Of a DNA stretch of 64,000 nucleotides, positions 24,000 to 43,640 are shown in pieces. Position 1 is the first letter of the stretch. Every line of letters starts with the position of its first letter. Made by a program: the position numbers and the translations under genes. Below the pieces are notes generated by a model. It did not search any database, had not been told where the DNA came from, and worked only from the letters and a program-made list of their open reading frames with translations. This stretch comes from Dromaius novaehollandiae (Eukaryota; Chordata; Aves; Casuariiformes; Dromaiidae), in contig NC_088113.1 of NCBI RefSeq assembly GCF_036370855.1, forward strand, positions 14,900,501 through 14,964,500, given 5' to 3'.

Positions 24000-26900
24000 A
24001 CTAGGAATAACGAAATCGGCTCAGAAGGGCCCATTGCTTCCCTTTTATCGGTTTCTCATGGGAAAACGGCTTGAACCTACAGCAGGCAGGGCTGAGCCAC
24101 CGGCTCCCAGGGCCTAGCAGGGGCTGCCAGGGAGCAGGAGCAATTCCCTGATTTCCCGCGAGAAGCACTCCCTATCCAAGGGATTTTACAGCAGGGCTTG
24201 TGGCCTGTTGACAGGTTTGTTAAAAAAGCGAAGTTTTAGAAACAACCTAACTAAAGGGGAGGGTAACGGGAGAGAGAAATTGGTTGGCTCACATGTAAAA
24301 ACAGCGTTGCTGTGGAGTAAGTGGGAGCAAAGGCTCAAGGGAGCAGCTCAGTGCCAAGTCTCTGCAAACCCTCCATGGGCCACTTCAAGTCACTAATCTG
24401 GCAGAAAATTCATGCAACAAAACCAGGGTATGGAAGGGTCCAACAAACGCCAGGGTCTGCATCATGCTGCTGGGAGCACAGAAGGGGCAAGGAATAGATG
24501 AGAGAAGAAGCATCCCTCCCCTTTTGGCACTAGCGAGCCATGGGTTGGTTCGGCTGCCCATGGAGACGCAGCCTCAGGCCGTGTTCACTGTAAGCGAATC
24601 CGGGCACTGCCGCAGCCCCCAGCAGCACGCACCCGATGGGCACCGGGAGTGCGAGGTCGTGGTCAGCTCTGCTGAGATGGTGCACACGAGGTGGCACGTA
24701 TACCAGCGTGGTGCTTTGTCCTGCTGCAGTGTGGAGTCCACCAGTGCCATGGCCAGTTCATCCCTTTAAAAAGTACGTATATATTGGACCAGCAGAGAGA
24801 ACTGACACCAACGTGCACATGAAATTGTTCTTCTGGCATCCAGATGCCTTAAAACTGGATTTGGCATCTTCTGGAAGCACAACCTTACACAGAGAATTAA
24901 TATGGAGCTGCTAACTTCCATACCCTTGTAATTTAACATTAACTTCCATGTGTGGGCATTGAAAGTGTTGTGGTGATGTGTCTGTATAGCTATACAAATG
25001 TATTGCACATGCTTATTACATGTTATATTACAATATATATTACATACGAGCGTATTGCATGCACATGTAATAAATATAGCTTATACTGCTGCTCCTGTTA
25101 AAGCTGTCATGGAGTGACCAGAGCAGATAAGCCACTGGTCTAAGGTTCTTTCAGGAACAAATAACACGGTGCAAAAATGTTGTCCCATATTACACCGCAG
25201 TGTTAAAGGAGTCAAACCAAAACCGAATACACCTGCAAAAGCATTTACTACTATAAATGATGCTGAAAATGAATATGGATGAAATACAAATGGACTCTTT
25301 TTTAAATGTATTTTTCAATTTTAATTTGTTCACTGGGGGCACTTGGGCTCCAGCCAGTGTCACTATTTCCTCTGGGTAGCCAGGGTCCTTTTATTTGTGT
25401 TAGTCACCTATCTGCAACATAGGGGGAAAATAGAAATAAAATTAGATTGCCACCACAGGATGTCTAAGGATGGGAAGAACTGTGTAAGGTAACAGGAGTT
25501 TTTATGCTGGGAGTGTCTTTTAAAAAGTTCTCAAAGCTGATCTGCCAGGGGTGTGAACTGGGCATCCTCATGCCCCTGTGTCTGCTCCATCCATCCTATA
25601 CCTTATCCCAGAATAAATCCCTGGGTATTCTTGGGTCATGTTTGCTTTTTCTCAGACTAGTTTCCCAGCTAATGATTTTAGAAGCAGGTTTGAAACTAAG
25701 ATTTCCATGTTTATGTTCCTATTAACATAGATACATTATACAACCTAATGAGCTTATATAACAAATTGCTACATGACGTTGTTAACAATTCAAGAGAGGA
25801 TCTGTACTTAGGCAAATAAGATAATGGCATTTGCAATGGCACCAGCTCTGGTAAAATTACAAGGAGCATCAACTGCATGCATTAGGTAGACTGTCCTGAG
25901 CCTGGAGCCTGGAGGTCTCGGGCATGGTCCAGCCCTGCCGATGGGGCGTGCTCGTTGAGAGCCGTGTCCGCAACCTACTTTCCAAACTTGAACGGGGCGA
26001 CAGGGCCAACAGCCCATGCCCAGGGACTTTCCATTTTAGATGGATGGCTAATGCCAACAGCAGGACATGACGTGGCTGCGGCTCTCAGCAGAGCGAGTAT
26101 CACCTTGTTGCCATCACAGACTTCCTGTGTTGAGCAAGACCCTTCGGGCATGTCTGCAGAGACCTGAGCTTTCTCTGTTCGTGCTCGGAGCTGGCTAGAT
26201 GTGTCAGCGGGGTTTGGGAGGCTGCCAGGCAGCTCTGCCAGAGCCAGTATGCCTGCCCTGGTGGAGAATTAGTATCTCAGGCACAGCGAGGGCTTGTGCA
26301 GCTCCTAGATCACATCTGGCCAGCTTGGGGCAGGGGCAGAGCAAGCTGGAGGTGCTTGCAGCTTGCAGGTATGCTTTATGTCTCTCTGTGTTTCTGCCTT
26401 CCCAACTATAAACACTATTACCATCCCCAAACTTTAGGGACAAGAAGACAGTGTGCTGCCTACACGCTTGGACAATGCAAGGCTGATGAAGATGAAGAAA
26501 ACACAGCAGAGGGAGAGTCAGATATTCAGCTGGTTTGAGACCTGCTCCTAAAGGTGTAAATGCTCCCTTGCTTGTGTGCAGGTGCAATGCTCATTATTGG
26601 CAATGTGATCTCCAGAGAAAATACAGCTTTCAGGAAAGGCGGGCTGGAGATTTAGGAAAGTAAATACTCAGGCCCTTCCCCACCCCAGTAGGTGCAAACA
26701 GTTTCCTATAGACAAGTGAATAGCCTGTGACTCTTTCGCCCAGAGTCCCAGAAAGCTGTCAGCTGTGGCAGCAGAAGTGTGAACTCATCCCTCCCTCCTA
26801 TTCATTGCAAAGCCTCCCTGTGACCATTTACATGGCACCATTATTAAGCAGGGCCAGGTTCAGACTCTGGAAGGCACGGCGAGGCTGATGAGGTTTGGCT

Positions 26901-29900
26901 TTCTTTGCTGGAAAAGCCACAGGCATAAGTGGCAGCTGGTTCCCTGGGCATGAGTAGGAGCCCAGGTCGTCCCAGGGAGCTGGGGCCTCTGGTGGGTCTC
27001 ATAGCTGTGTTTTGCTGGGGGCCATGGTAGCTACGCTGGCTTTAAACGCTGGCTAGCAAAGGACATACACTACCTGCCTTTCCAGAGCAACACAGCACCT
27101 TGGAAACACTGGAGCAAACTTGAACTAGCGAAGAGATTTGTGCTGTTTGCGGCGATGATGCTCTGAGCTGCCACAAACCACGCTACGGGCAGATTTACGG
27201 TCTTGTTGAAACGCCAGCAAGGATTCCTTTGGCAAAACTATGCTGGGATAAGCTATGCTGACAGAAGAGCACTTTAGCTGGTGTATCCTGTGTTTACACA
27301 AGAGGAGCGCTTTATCGGCCTCGCTATACTGGCAAATCTCCCCTTGGGCTACTCTTCTCCCTGCAACTCTGTCATTTAGCTGTATGGGCAAAGTCTCCAA
27401 GGAGAGACACGTTTGGCACTCGGTGAGGGCACTCCTGGACAGCCTAGCTGTGCCTGCACGGGGGAGTTTGCCAGCCTCCCGTTTGCGGCAGGCAGTGCCT
27501 AGCAGCGTGGACTGAATCAGGTCATTCCGGCAGTGCACCAGCACGCGCCCTGCGTGTGGACACGGTGTGCTCCGGGGTAACCCGTAATTTGCATGGGTGT
27601 AGCTTGACCTGGTTTGAGCCCATGTCTGATGCTTGATTTGCATCTGTTCAGCTGAGCTGGTTTTGTTTCGCTGCTCTGATTGTTTTCAATTCTCATGTGT
27701 CCCAGCACAAGGAAGCAGTGGCCTTATTCCTCTCCTCTAAGCATCAGACCTGGCTTTGAAAAGCTACCATCCGCCTTGCGCTGATATGACTCTCAATTGC
27801 GAGAACCATCTTCTCTGCCCTCAGAGATCCTGCTTGTTCCTCGACGGCCCTTGCGCCACGATTCCCCAGAGCAAACCCTTGCAGTGCCTGGGGGCAGGGT
27901 GCAGCTCTGCTGCCCACGCACGGCCCCTTGTAGGCTTCCCTCCGTGGCTCTCCAAGGCCACGCTTCCAGGATCATCCAACAGCACAGATCTGATCCGGAT
28001 CAGATGTGGGCCCACAGCTGCCTTTCTGCTGAATTAGCCGGAGCATGTGGCTACGTTCATCTTTTGTATCATCTTTTCTGCGCGTTTGTGTTGGCTATAG
28101 GGTAGGCAAATGATGGCTTATACAGCATAGAACTGCTGGTACCAAGTTAACATGTCAGCCTCTTCTTTGACATATTTGTACTGGTGGAATGAATTTATAG
28201 CATCTCGGTGCTTCCCAGTCACATATTTTTGTACTAGTAGTATGACCTTTTCTGAAAGTGCTGTGTCAGAGGCTGCAAATCCAGCGAACACCTCTGCACT
28301 TAAGCTTCTCAGGACTGGTATGTACCGGGCACTTTTTGCTACTGCAGCAGATGAAAATTCAACCTAGGCAAATAGAGAGCGAGGGGTCAGGCATGGAGAG
28401 CCATGTATGCCTGACTGCGGGCTTTTTCCTATGCACAGCTATGCTGATAACAGCAATTTTGGGAAATCCTGGAGCATGGGAGCATGAGTGCAGATGGAGG
28501 GGAAAGGGGCGAGGGCGACAGAAAAAAAGGCTTAAGCCCAGAAGTGAAGATGTCTGAAGGAATGCCTGAATTCAGGTTCAAACTGAAGCACCCTGGAACG
28601 TATTGCCTCCAGTTTATTGCTGAATAATAAAGAGTGCAGGTTTTCAGTGCAAGGAAAATCATCCGAGCATCCCGAGTCTGTGTCCTTCTGCAATCATATT
28701 TGCATGCAATTCAGGGAGCATAGACAGTAGGTTTCTAAGTAGTGTGAACTCTTACACTTCTGAGTATCTCCTCTATGCCTTTGCAGCAACAGTGCTGCAT
28801 CGAGTTGGGCAAATAATTTTGTATGGAAAAATGGAGTTATAAAAAAACCCAGATCCTAAATGTATTTGTTAGAGTAACTGTGCAATGTTATCAATGGACC
28901 TCTGTCTCTGCAGGTACACTTGCAAAACCAAGTCCTTGAGAATGAAGCTTGGAGCAGGTTTGGAAAATTTGGAGGATTTTGCTGGCACCTGATATTTTAT
29001 AATGCTGACAGCCCTTCACTGATGCCTTATTAGTGTGATTATAAATGACAGAGTGCATTAAGTGCAGAGTTTTGACTGATGTAATTTTTGCCAGCAGTGC
29101 AAAACAATTTTTTTTTCCACACAGCTCTGCTTCTTCTTGCCTTTAAGAGTGTTGCAGCTCACCAGTGCATCAGTCATGGAGCAAGACCACAAAGGAAGGA
29201 GCGTGGTGCCACCAAAAACTGTGTTTTTCCAATGCATCACAATTAAGCAAACATCTGTGGTAATCTGGTAAAGGTGACATGCAAGGAAAAACAGTGTTCT
29301 TGTGCTCTTCTTTGCTACTAAGTGATAAAAAGGCCAAAGAGTTTGGGGATTTTGTATTTATCTCTAAATGTTTTTTTCTTCCAAGCTTCTTCCCCTGTAC
29401 GTGATACCTTTCAGATTTTGTCCAACAGAGTTTTGATGGAAGACGCTAAGGAAGATTGGCTATTTAGAGGGATTACAAGTTTTCAAGAAACTGGACTATG
29501 GAAGTAAAAGAGTAAGTGATTTTATTTTCTTTATTTACTTCAGTTGCCTACGGGGAAAATCCTCAACTTCAATACACACAACCCATTTTCTTGACATTGA
29601 GGTCAGTTTTCTGATTTCATCATGCCTTTAACATGACTGAGGAATGAAAGGTGAGTAGAAGAAAGGTATCTCGACATTCTGTAAGTTCCTTTGTTCTTCT
29701 ACAGGTACTATCTGCATCTCTTCTAAACTCCTTTGTGTTGTGTTTAAAATCATCTTTGAAAGTAAATGTTCAGATAATTTATTAGGATTTTAAACTTGAT
29801 GTGTGTGTGTGTACATGCATGCAAAAGTGGATAGTTAAAAAATCCCGTGTTTGATACATTCCCTGAAGGTGGAGAGACTGCAGGACTCTTCAAGGCTGAG

Positions 29901-30785
29901 GTGGAAAAGACCCTCTGTTCCTGGAGCCATCTCTGTCAGTGGAGAAACCTTCCCCAAGCAGTCACGGTAGTTCCCCAGCAGTTTTTTTCTTAAAACATGG
30001 TGCATCATTTACGGTACCGTATACGCTGTATATGCTATGAAAGCAGAGGAATGGATAAAGAGAGTTTCTAGTGAAAGATGCTACTACAGTGCAAGTACAG
30101 CTCAATACAGGGATGCTGCGTGCTCCTCCTTCTAAAAGGGCAAAAGAAGTGGGAGGCTGATATTGAAGGACCTGTATTTGCCACAGCCTGAACAGGGTTG
30201 AGCAATGTTTTTTACAGCTCACCTCTGTGTCTGTATATGAAATACTTGCTTTCCTGTCATTTTAGCCTGTGGGATTTTCTTTTTGTGGTACTGGATCTTT
30301 TACTCTGATTGTATTATATGCAATTAGCTGTAGCATCCACGTAGGATCCATCTGTAGTGTGAATGATCCATCAAGGCTTTATTTTTTAAAGTATGAATTT
30401 GTGCCAAATATTTATATTTTTGCTTTCAGAAAAGAGCCTGACTGAACTTATGAATTCTGATTTCACATTTAGCTTTATGGTGTTTTTACTGTGTTTTTGG
30501 TTTCGATTGTGTTTTTGAGGTGGAGTCCACTTGCTGTGCTAATGAACCGAGTGTGAGACACACGGTCCAGCAACAACTTCCTCCAAAGCAAAGTTCTGGC
30601 TAATAGCAACGAAGTCCATGCCGTTGCTGCTCCCACTGGAAATGAAATGGAGAGACTACACAAAGCAGAGCATCACTGCAGGCACACTGTCACAGCCCGG
30701 GGGGGTATCTCGGGATCACCAGGCAGAGCTGCAGGGGTCCAGGGGACCTACCTCCTCCTTGGTCCCCCCCGATGGAGCCCAGTCC
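24000..30785. other. intergenic DNA between RTF2 and TFAP2C, second part
   Basis: No gene recognised apart from the repeats listed. GC-richer patches near 24.5-24.7, 25.9-26.3 and 27.0-28.0 kb carry overlapping chance open frames on both strands (for example 27125-27643 on the minus strand). A GT repeat lies near 29800-29813, and a splice-bounded segment at 29386-29511 is noted as a weak exon candidate. Confidence 0.55.
25013..25073. repeat. perfect 11-bp inverted repeat
   Basis: TTATTACATGT at 25013-25023 and its exact reverse complement at 25063-25073 flank a 39-bp AT-rich loop. It may form a cruciform or be the remnant of a small inverted-repeat element; no transposon family is recognised. 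Confidence 0.7.
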
Positions 30786-30789
30786 TACC

Positions 30790-30925
30790 CAGCACTGGGA
30801 TTATTACCCTCATTTTATGGATGAGGAGACCGGTGTAAATACAGATGCAGTGCCACACGGTCACCCCCCGTCTCAGAGGCACGCAGGCTGAAAATTCAGG
30901 TCTTCCCAACTCCTGTCCTGAGCTC
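30790..30925 (+). mobile_element. MIR-like SINE relic
   Basis: A clear run of MIR blocks on the + strand: gggattattaccctcatttt, atggatgaggagacc, then a block like cacacggtcacc, and aattcaggtcttcccaactcc. This copy is better preserved than the one near 20.6 kb. It lies immediately upstream of the CpG-rich TFAP2C approach region. Confidence 0.75.
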
Positions 30926-31079
30926 TGGCTGCAGGAGAGCTCGGGCTAGCTCCCTCGCGGGCACCGCTCTCCTGCCAAGACCATCCAGCTCGACGGACCT
31001 TGTGGGCAGAAGCCGGAGATGCTCCTTGCCGGGGCCCGAGGCAGCTGCACGTCGCTGCTGAGCCTCTGCCTCCTGCCAT

Positions 31080-31765
31080 GAAGCATCTGGCCTGGGGCCG
31101 GAGAGCGCCCGGTGTCGCAGTCTGTCACTGCTTCCCGTGAATCGCTAAACACGTCCTCTCCGCTGCCGGCTCAGGCACGCTGCGGCCGGGGGACCCCGTC
31201 CCTCCGTCTCCGTCAGCAGCGAGCGAGCACAGCTGGAGCCGCATTTGTTAAGAAAATCATTAGGCTGGTGAAGAATAACACCGGGCTGCCCCCACCCCGG
31301 GCGCCGTAACGCGGCCGCGCAGCCTCCTCAAAACGTGCCCCGCCGGGAGCCGCATCCAGCAGCGGGAAGCCGCAGCGGCGACCGGCGGAGAAGGCAGTAA
31401 AGCGAATAAAACTGAGCGCGGGGAGCCCGGCGGGGCCGCCTCTCTCGCTCCTGGGGCCGCGGGGGGCCGGGCCGGGCCGGGCCGGGGGCGGCGGGGCGGG
31501 GCGGGGCGCAGCTCCTTGCGGGCCCAGGTGTGCGCGGAGGCGGCGGCGGCGGCGGCGGCGGCGGCGGGGGCGGCCCATGGCTCTGCCGGGCAGGACCGGC
31601 TGGCACGTACGTATGCTCTGCCCGGCGCGGGGGGGGGACACGCCGCTTGGCCGCCGCTGCTTGCGCGCTGGGCGCGGCAGTCCCGCGGAGCGTGGCCGGG
31701 GCTGCCTCTGTGCAACGCTGCCGGAGCCGAGGCGAGAATCCGGACAGGTGGCTGCGGTGTCACTA
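31080..31765. promoter_or_regulatory. upstream CpG island with G-rich repeats
   Basis: Very GC- and CpG-rich block about 3 kb upstream of the TFAP2C start codon. It includes GGGCC tandem units (about 31465-31487), GGGGC units (to about 31508) and a GGC/CGG triplet run (about 31539-31568). Long open frames on both strands are compositional. It could be an alternative or bidirectional promoter, or the edge of the TFAP2C regulatory CpG domain. Confidence 0.6.
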
Positions 31766-31901
31766 CTGATACAGATATGTGCGTGCTTAGGTAGTTTTAA
31801 GAGGAAGAGGGATGAAGCTAATGAGCACCCCCACGCTCTCTTTTAATTGCTGCCAAACAGGAAAACTACTGCGTGTGACAGAGGCTCAGCAGCCGGCTTT
31901 G

Positions 31902-31920
31902 CCCCCCCCCCCCCCCCCCC
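31902..31920. repeat. poly(C) tract
   Basis: 19 consecutive C between the two upstream CpG islands; prone to quadruplex formation on the opposite strand and to assembly or sequencing error. Confidence 0.9.
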
Positions 31921-32094
31921 GAGAGCGGTCACACCTGGGGGTGCTTTACAGCCCCGTGCAGGAAACTGCATCCTCGTAAAAAGAGAAGTGTGTGCGGGGG
32001 GCACTGAGCTTCCGGGCAGCAAGCGTTTTTCCCAGAAATGGGTGATGCCCCCAAAGTACGGGCACCACTTTTAAAATAACGTCAGCGCATAAAG

Positions 32095-32630
32095 CTGCCA
32101 CCTGTCAGCAGCCGCCCCCGGGCTGCTGCTCGGGTCCCGCACGGCTCCGGCCGGGAGGCGCTGGAAGGGGCCGGGGCCGGGGCCGTGTCCTCGCAGAGCC
32201 CCTGTTACCTGCTCCTGCGCCCTCCCCGAGCCGCGGGGCGCCTGCGGGGGGGGGGGGGGGGGTGCGGTGGGAGCTTGGCCAAGCGGGGGGGGGACCCGCG
32301 GACCCGCCGCGCCGAGGTGGGTTACGACGAGCAGGGCTGCAGAAAGCCCCGCTTCGGAGGGAGCTTCCAGAAGCGCTGTCGTTCCCCCCCCCGGAAAAGG
32401 CCCGGGAGGGTGAGGAGATGCCCAGCTCCGCGGCCATTGCGTTGCTCGCAGCATCCCCCGACGGCCGCGCAGGCAGCGCCGCTCGGGGGCTGGGGCGCGG
32501 CGGGCGCGCAGGGCTGCGGAGGAGCCGCCGGCAGCCGCCTCCCTGCGCGGCTCTTCGCACCCCGCGGAGCCCGAGCGCCGTTCCCTGGGAGCCGTCGGCT
32601 CTGCGAGTGGAGACCGAGGAGCAAGTGGAT
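32095..32630. promoter_or_regulatory. second upstream CpG island with 17-base G run
   Basis: CpG-dense block containing G runs at 32246-32262 (17 bases) and 32285-32293. Overlapping open frames on both strands (for example 32071-32664 minus, 32185-32739 plus) read Ala/Arg/Pro/Gly-rich peptides, typical of GC-driven chance frames. No protein family is recognised. Confidence 0.55.
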
Positions 32631-32639
32631 GTTTTGGAA

Positions 32640-33775
32640 AGTTTGCCTCGACCTTCCCCCCCATTTAGCCTTTTCTCTGCTTTCAGAGATTGGTTTGTTT
32701 TCTAGGAAGGCAAGTGGCTATTTTGGGCGTCTTGTTTAGATAATTTCTTCTAAATACTTCATCATCTTCCACTCTTTTTTCTTTTAATTTATCAAACAAA
32801 TAGAAGGGAATTGAATTCAACTTTCTGCTTTTGGCCACCAAAATAAACAAATTGAAGGTGTCGAGACCTTGAAAAATTCTAAAGAATGAGAAAATCAGGG
32901 TCGCTCTTCAGTGTGACATTTCTGAGCAAAAAGAAAATCAGGCTTCTGAGTTTATGATAAAAATGACTACACTTGCTACAACGCAGAGTCTCTTTGGAAA
33001 GAAGATGAACTGATTCCAAACCTGAGAAGCTCGACGGTTCCTTTTCTCGTTTCTTTTTAAATCCATCTTGTCCCTTTAATACAAATGAACTTTAAGCTCA
33101 CCCCGTCTTTTATTATTTAGATTCCTAGTCTTAATGACGCCAGGAGCAGCGCGAGCACACTTGCTAATAATCGTCGCGAACTGCATTTCAAAGAAACATC
33201 CCTGGAAGAAAAACACCGTCGTTTAAAAAAAATAGAGACTCCACCAAAAATGATAATGCGGAGTCCCTGCTGATGATGGGCTTAATGCAAGTGCTGCAAA
33301 TCAGCGCCTGCATGTTAGATAAGGCAGATAACACCTCCAACGGTTAGTTCCAGCACCGCCGTCCTCCTCGTTTTATTTTTAGATCCTTCATTTAGTCGGC
33401 TTGAGGGTTTTTTTTCTTCCTTCCCTGATCCTTAGGAAAAAAAGGAAGAGAAGCTGTGAACTGGTTTAAATCTTGAGACGTGGGTCTATCTCGGGCCTTT
33501 AATAACAGCTCCCCAGCGGCTCGTCCCCGGGCTGAGATAGCCGCGGAGATCTCCGCAGCCAGCACTGTCCAGGGTCATCTCTTGTCTCTGCCACAAAAAA
33601 CAAACACTTGCTGCTCTCATGCAAATGAGCAGTGATCCGGATGCACCTTAAACACTGGGAGAAGTCGTTGCTTTTGGAAACGATGTTCATTTTGTCTGAC
33701 ACGCATAACCGCGTAGATCAAATGCCTGCGGAAAGGCAGCAGTTTTGCAGGGCAGTCTTTTCTAAGCTGAGATGA
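32640..33775. promoter_or_regulatory. AT-richer proximal region with tandem GATA pair
   Basis: A drop in GC content between CpG islands, about 1-2 kb upstream of the TFAP2C start. It contains AGATAAG (33317-33323) and AGATAAC (33326-33332), two GATA-factor sites in the same orientation, followed by a MYB-like CAACGG. The sites are seen; enhancer activity is inference. Confidence 0.35.
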
Positions 33776-34665
33776 AAGTGTGGTTACAGCGCCCCAAAAC
33801 GCCGCTCTCGCTTCCCACCTGCTTCCCCAGCGCCAAACTCGCGCGAAAAGATGAGCCCGGCTCGGTTTTCGTTTACAGAAAAAGCCCCGCCGCGACGAAC
33901 CGCGGGCCCCGTTCACACCGCCCGGCATCGGGACGCCGGATCGGCTCGGCTCGGCTCTGCCTAGGAGGGATCCGACACAACTGCAATAATCTTGTCGGAT
34001 AATTAAGTAAATTATACCTTCAGCAGCGGTAGCTTACACGTTGTAATCAGTAATTCAAACTCCCGACAATTATGCAAAGTGGTTCCAGGCCGGCGCGCAG
34101 ACTTTCTCGCCTTTGCGGTGCGGAGCGGTGCGGGCGGGCGGGCAGCAGCCGCCGCCACGGCGCGCTCGGGGCCGCGCAGCGCCTCCGCGCCCCTCCGCGC
34201 GTGGGGGCTTTTCGGGGCGGCCCCGGCCCGTGCGCTGCGCGCTGGGCTGCGGAGCGGCGCCCACGCGGGACCCCCTTCCCCGCGGCCGCAGCAGCGCGGA
34301 GGCGGGGGGGGCGGCGGCCGGTGCGTCCCCTCCCTCCGCGGGCGCGGAGGGCAGCGCGGAAGGAGGGGCTTGGGGCTGCGCGCTCCCTCCTGAGTGGCTG
34401 GCGCGGGGCCGCCCGCGGGAGCGCCGCGGCCGCCGAGCCGTCCCTGGGGAGGAGTTATGATAATACCGCTGCCATTAAGGGCGTCTGGGCAGGGAAAGCG
34501 CGAGTGACCGCGCCGCGCGGAGCCGAGTGCGCCCGCAGCCTTCATGCGCGCCGCCTGAGCTCCGCGGGGCCGCCGCTCTCCCCGCGCGGATTTTCCGCCC
34601 GCGGCGCCGCCGGGATCCGCGCCGCTCTGCGCGCCCGCGCACCCCCGGCCCGGACGCTGGACGCC

Positions 34666-42264
<7,599 letters not shown>

Positions 42265-43640
42265 AAGCAGCGCGACCAGACTTTAAACTCTTCCTCCTAA
42301 ACGCAGACTGGGATCTTCTTGCTGGGGGGAATGTAGAAATTTGGTTACTTTTTTTTTTTATTTTTTTATTTTTAAAAGAAAGGAGCAAAAAAGAAAAAAA
42401 AAACCATCTTATTCAGGATCTTCACTCCCCCTGGATCCATGAGACAAGTCTTTCTAAAAGCTGCAGTGTCCCTTATCTGTGGAAGCAATGACCAGAAGAT
42501 AAGTACGTGGTGCAAGTGTATCAAAACCTTTTGCTGTAAAAGTGGTGCTATATAAGGGTTTTTGTTGGAAATACTCAGAGAGATATATTTAGATTTTTTT
42601 CCACCTCTAAGTATCCAGTGGTGACCAGCTTCGTGTATAGTTTTTAAAAGACAGATTTTAGATGGGAGCCTATTCATTACCTGACAAAATTTCAGGGTTT
42701 TATTCTCTCTAAATGCAACAGTAACAATAAAGCAGTATTAAACAATGGTATATAGATATATGTACATTAAAATTTTTTTATAAACACCTGAAAAAGTAAG
42801 ATTATTCTGTTCTTTGCTTTATTTTCCAATTACCATAGGAGAGTACTAAAATCCTGGCAGATATAAAAGTTATCTGATGGCATCTGACATGCTTATTTTT
42901 ATGGAAATATTCATGCTTTCAAAAACTGCAGTAATGTTGTCTGCAGGGGGATATTATCTTGATATATTTTTAACAAGGAATAGTTCAAAATGAAAATGCT
43001 TTTAGAAAATGAATTCTGTGTCTAAGGATATTGCAGCTTTATTCACATATTTATATTGTGTCGTCTTTTTAAATTGGGGGAGGATGACAGGACTTGAAAA
43101 AATAGGCACATAACTTTTTTTTTTTTTTTGAACTTTTGTTTTTGCCTCTTAAGGCCAAAAAAATATTTCCAGGGAGGCTTTATGTGTATTAAGGGAAGCA
43201 GTGTGTTGAATGTAAATATTTATTTATGTGTAATTTAATCGGATTTGTAAATAATGGTGAACTTTTTAATACTTTTTTTTATAAATGGGTTTCAAATTTT
43301 AATTTTGGTAAGTATTTCAAAGGTAATGGGTAAGCTGAACATATCTTTAGGTTTATGCACAGGTATGTTATACAGGGTATTTAAGACTTTTTTTTTAAAT
43401 ATCTCAATTCTTGCCACTGAAGATTAGATTTAATCTGAGGTGTTATGTTCACAAAGCAATAATTTTGTGCATCATTCACCTGATAACTGACTAGACATGC
43501 GAACCGAGTGTGTGAGTTAGTGTGTATGTGAATAATGGAGGTTCTCACCTATCTTGACATATTTGTAAATGTTCCCACTATAATTCTGATGTATATGATA
43601 ACCATATAATAAAAGTATTCTGGATAGAAGCACGGAATGT
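42265..43640 (+). other. TFAP2C: TFAP2C 3' UTR with polyadenylation signals
   Basis: AT-rich sequence after the stop. An early AATAAA lies at 42726-42731 and a second at 43608-43613 gives a UTR of about 1.35 kb; a further one is at 43914-43919. AU-rich words such as tatttatttatg near 43218-43230 resemble AU-rich instability elements. The length and AU-rich character fit a tightly controlled developmental mRNA. Signal choice is inferred. Confidence 0.65.

Noticed and set aside
26405-26450. Possible third MIR fragment (actattaccatccccaaac)
   Set aside because: Only one block is similar; the following MIR core cannot be followed.
27125-27643. 172-codon minus-strand open frame
   Set aside because: No family signature, no splice context and overlapping open frames on the plus strand.
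31260-32664. Several 130-200-codon frames in the upstream CpG islands on both strands
   Set aside because: Pro/Ala/Arg/Gly-rich on both strands at once, typical of GC-rich non-coding DNA.
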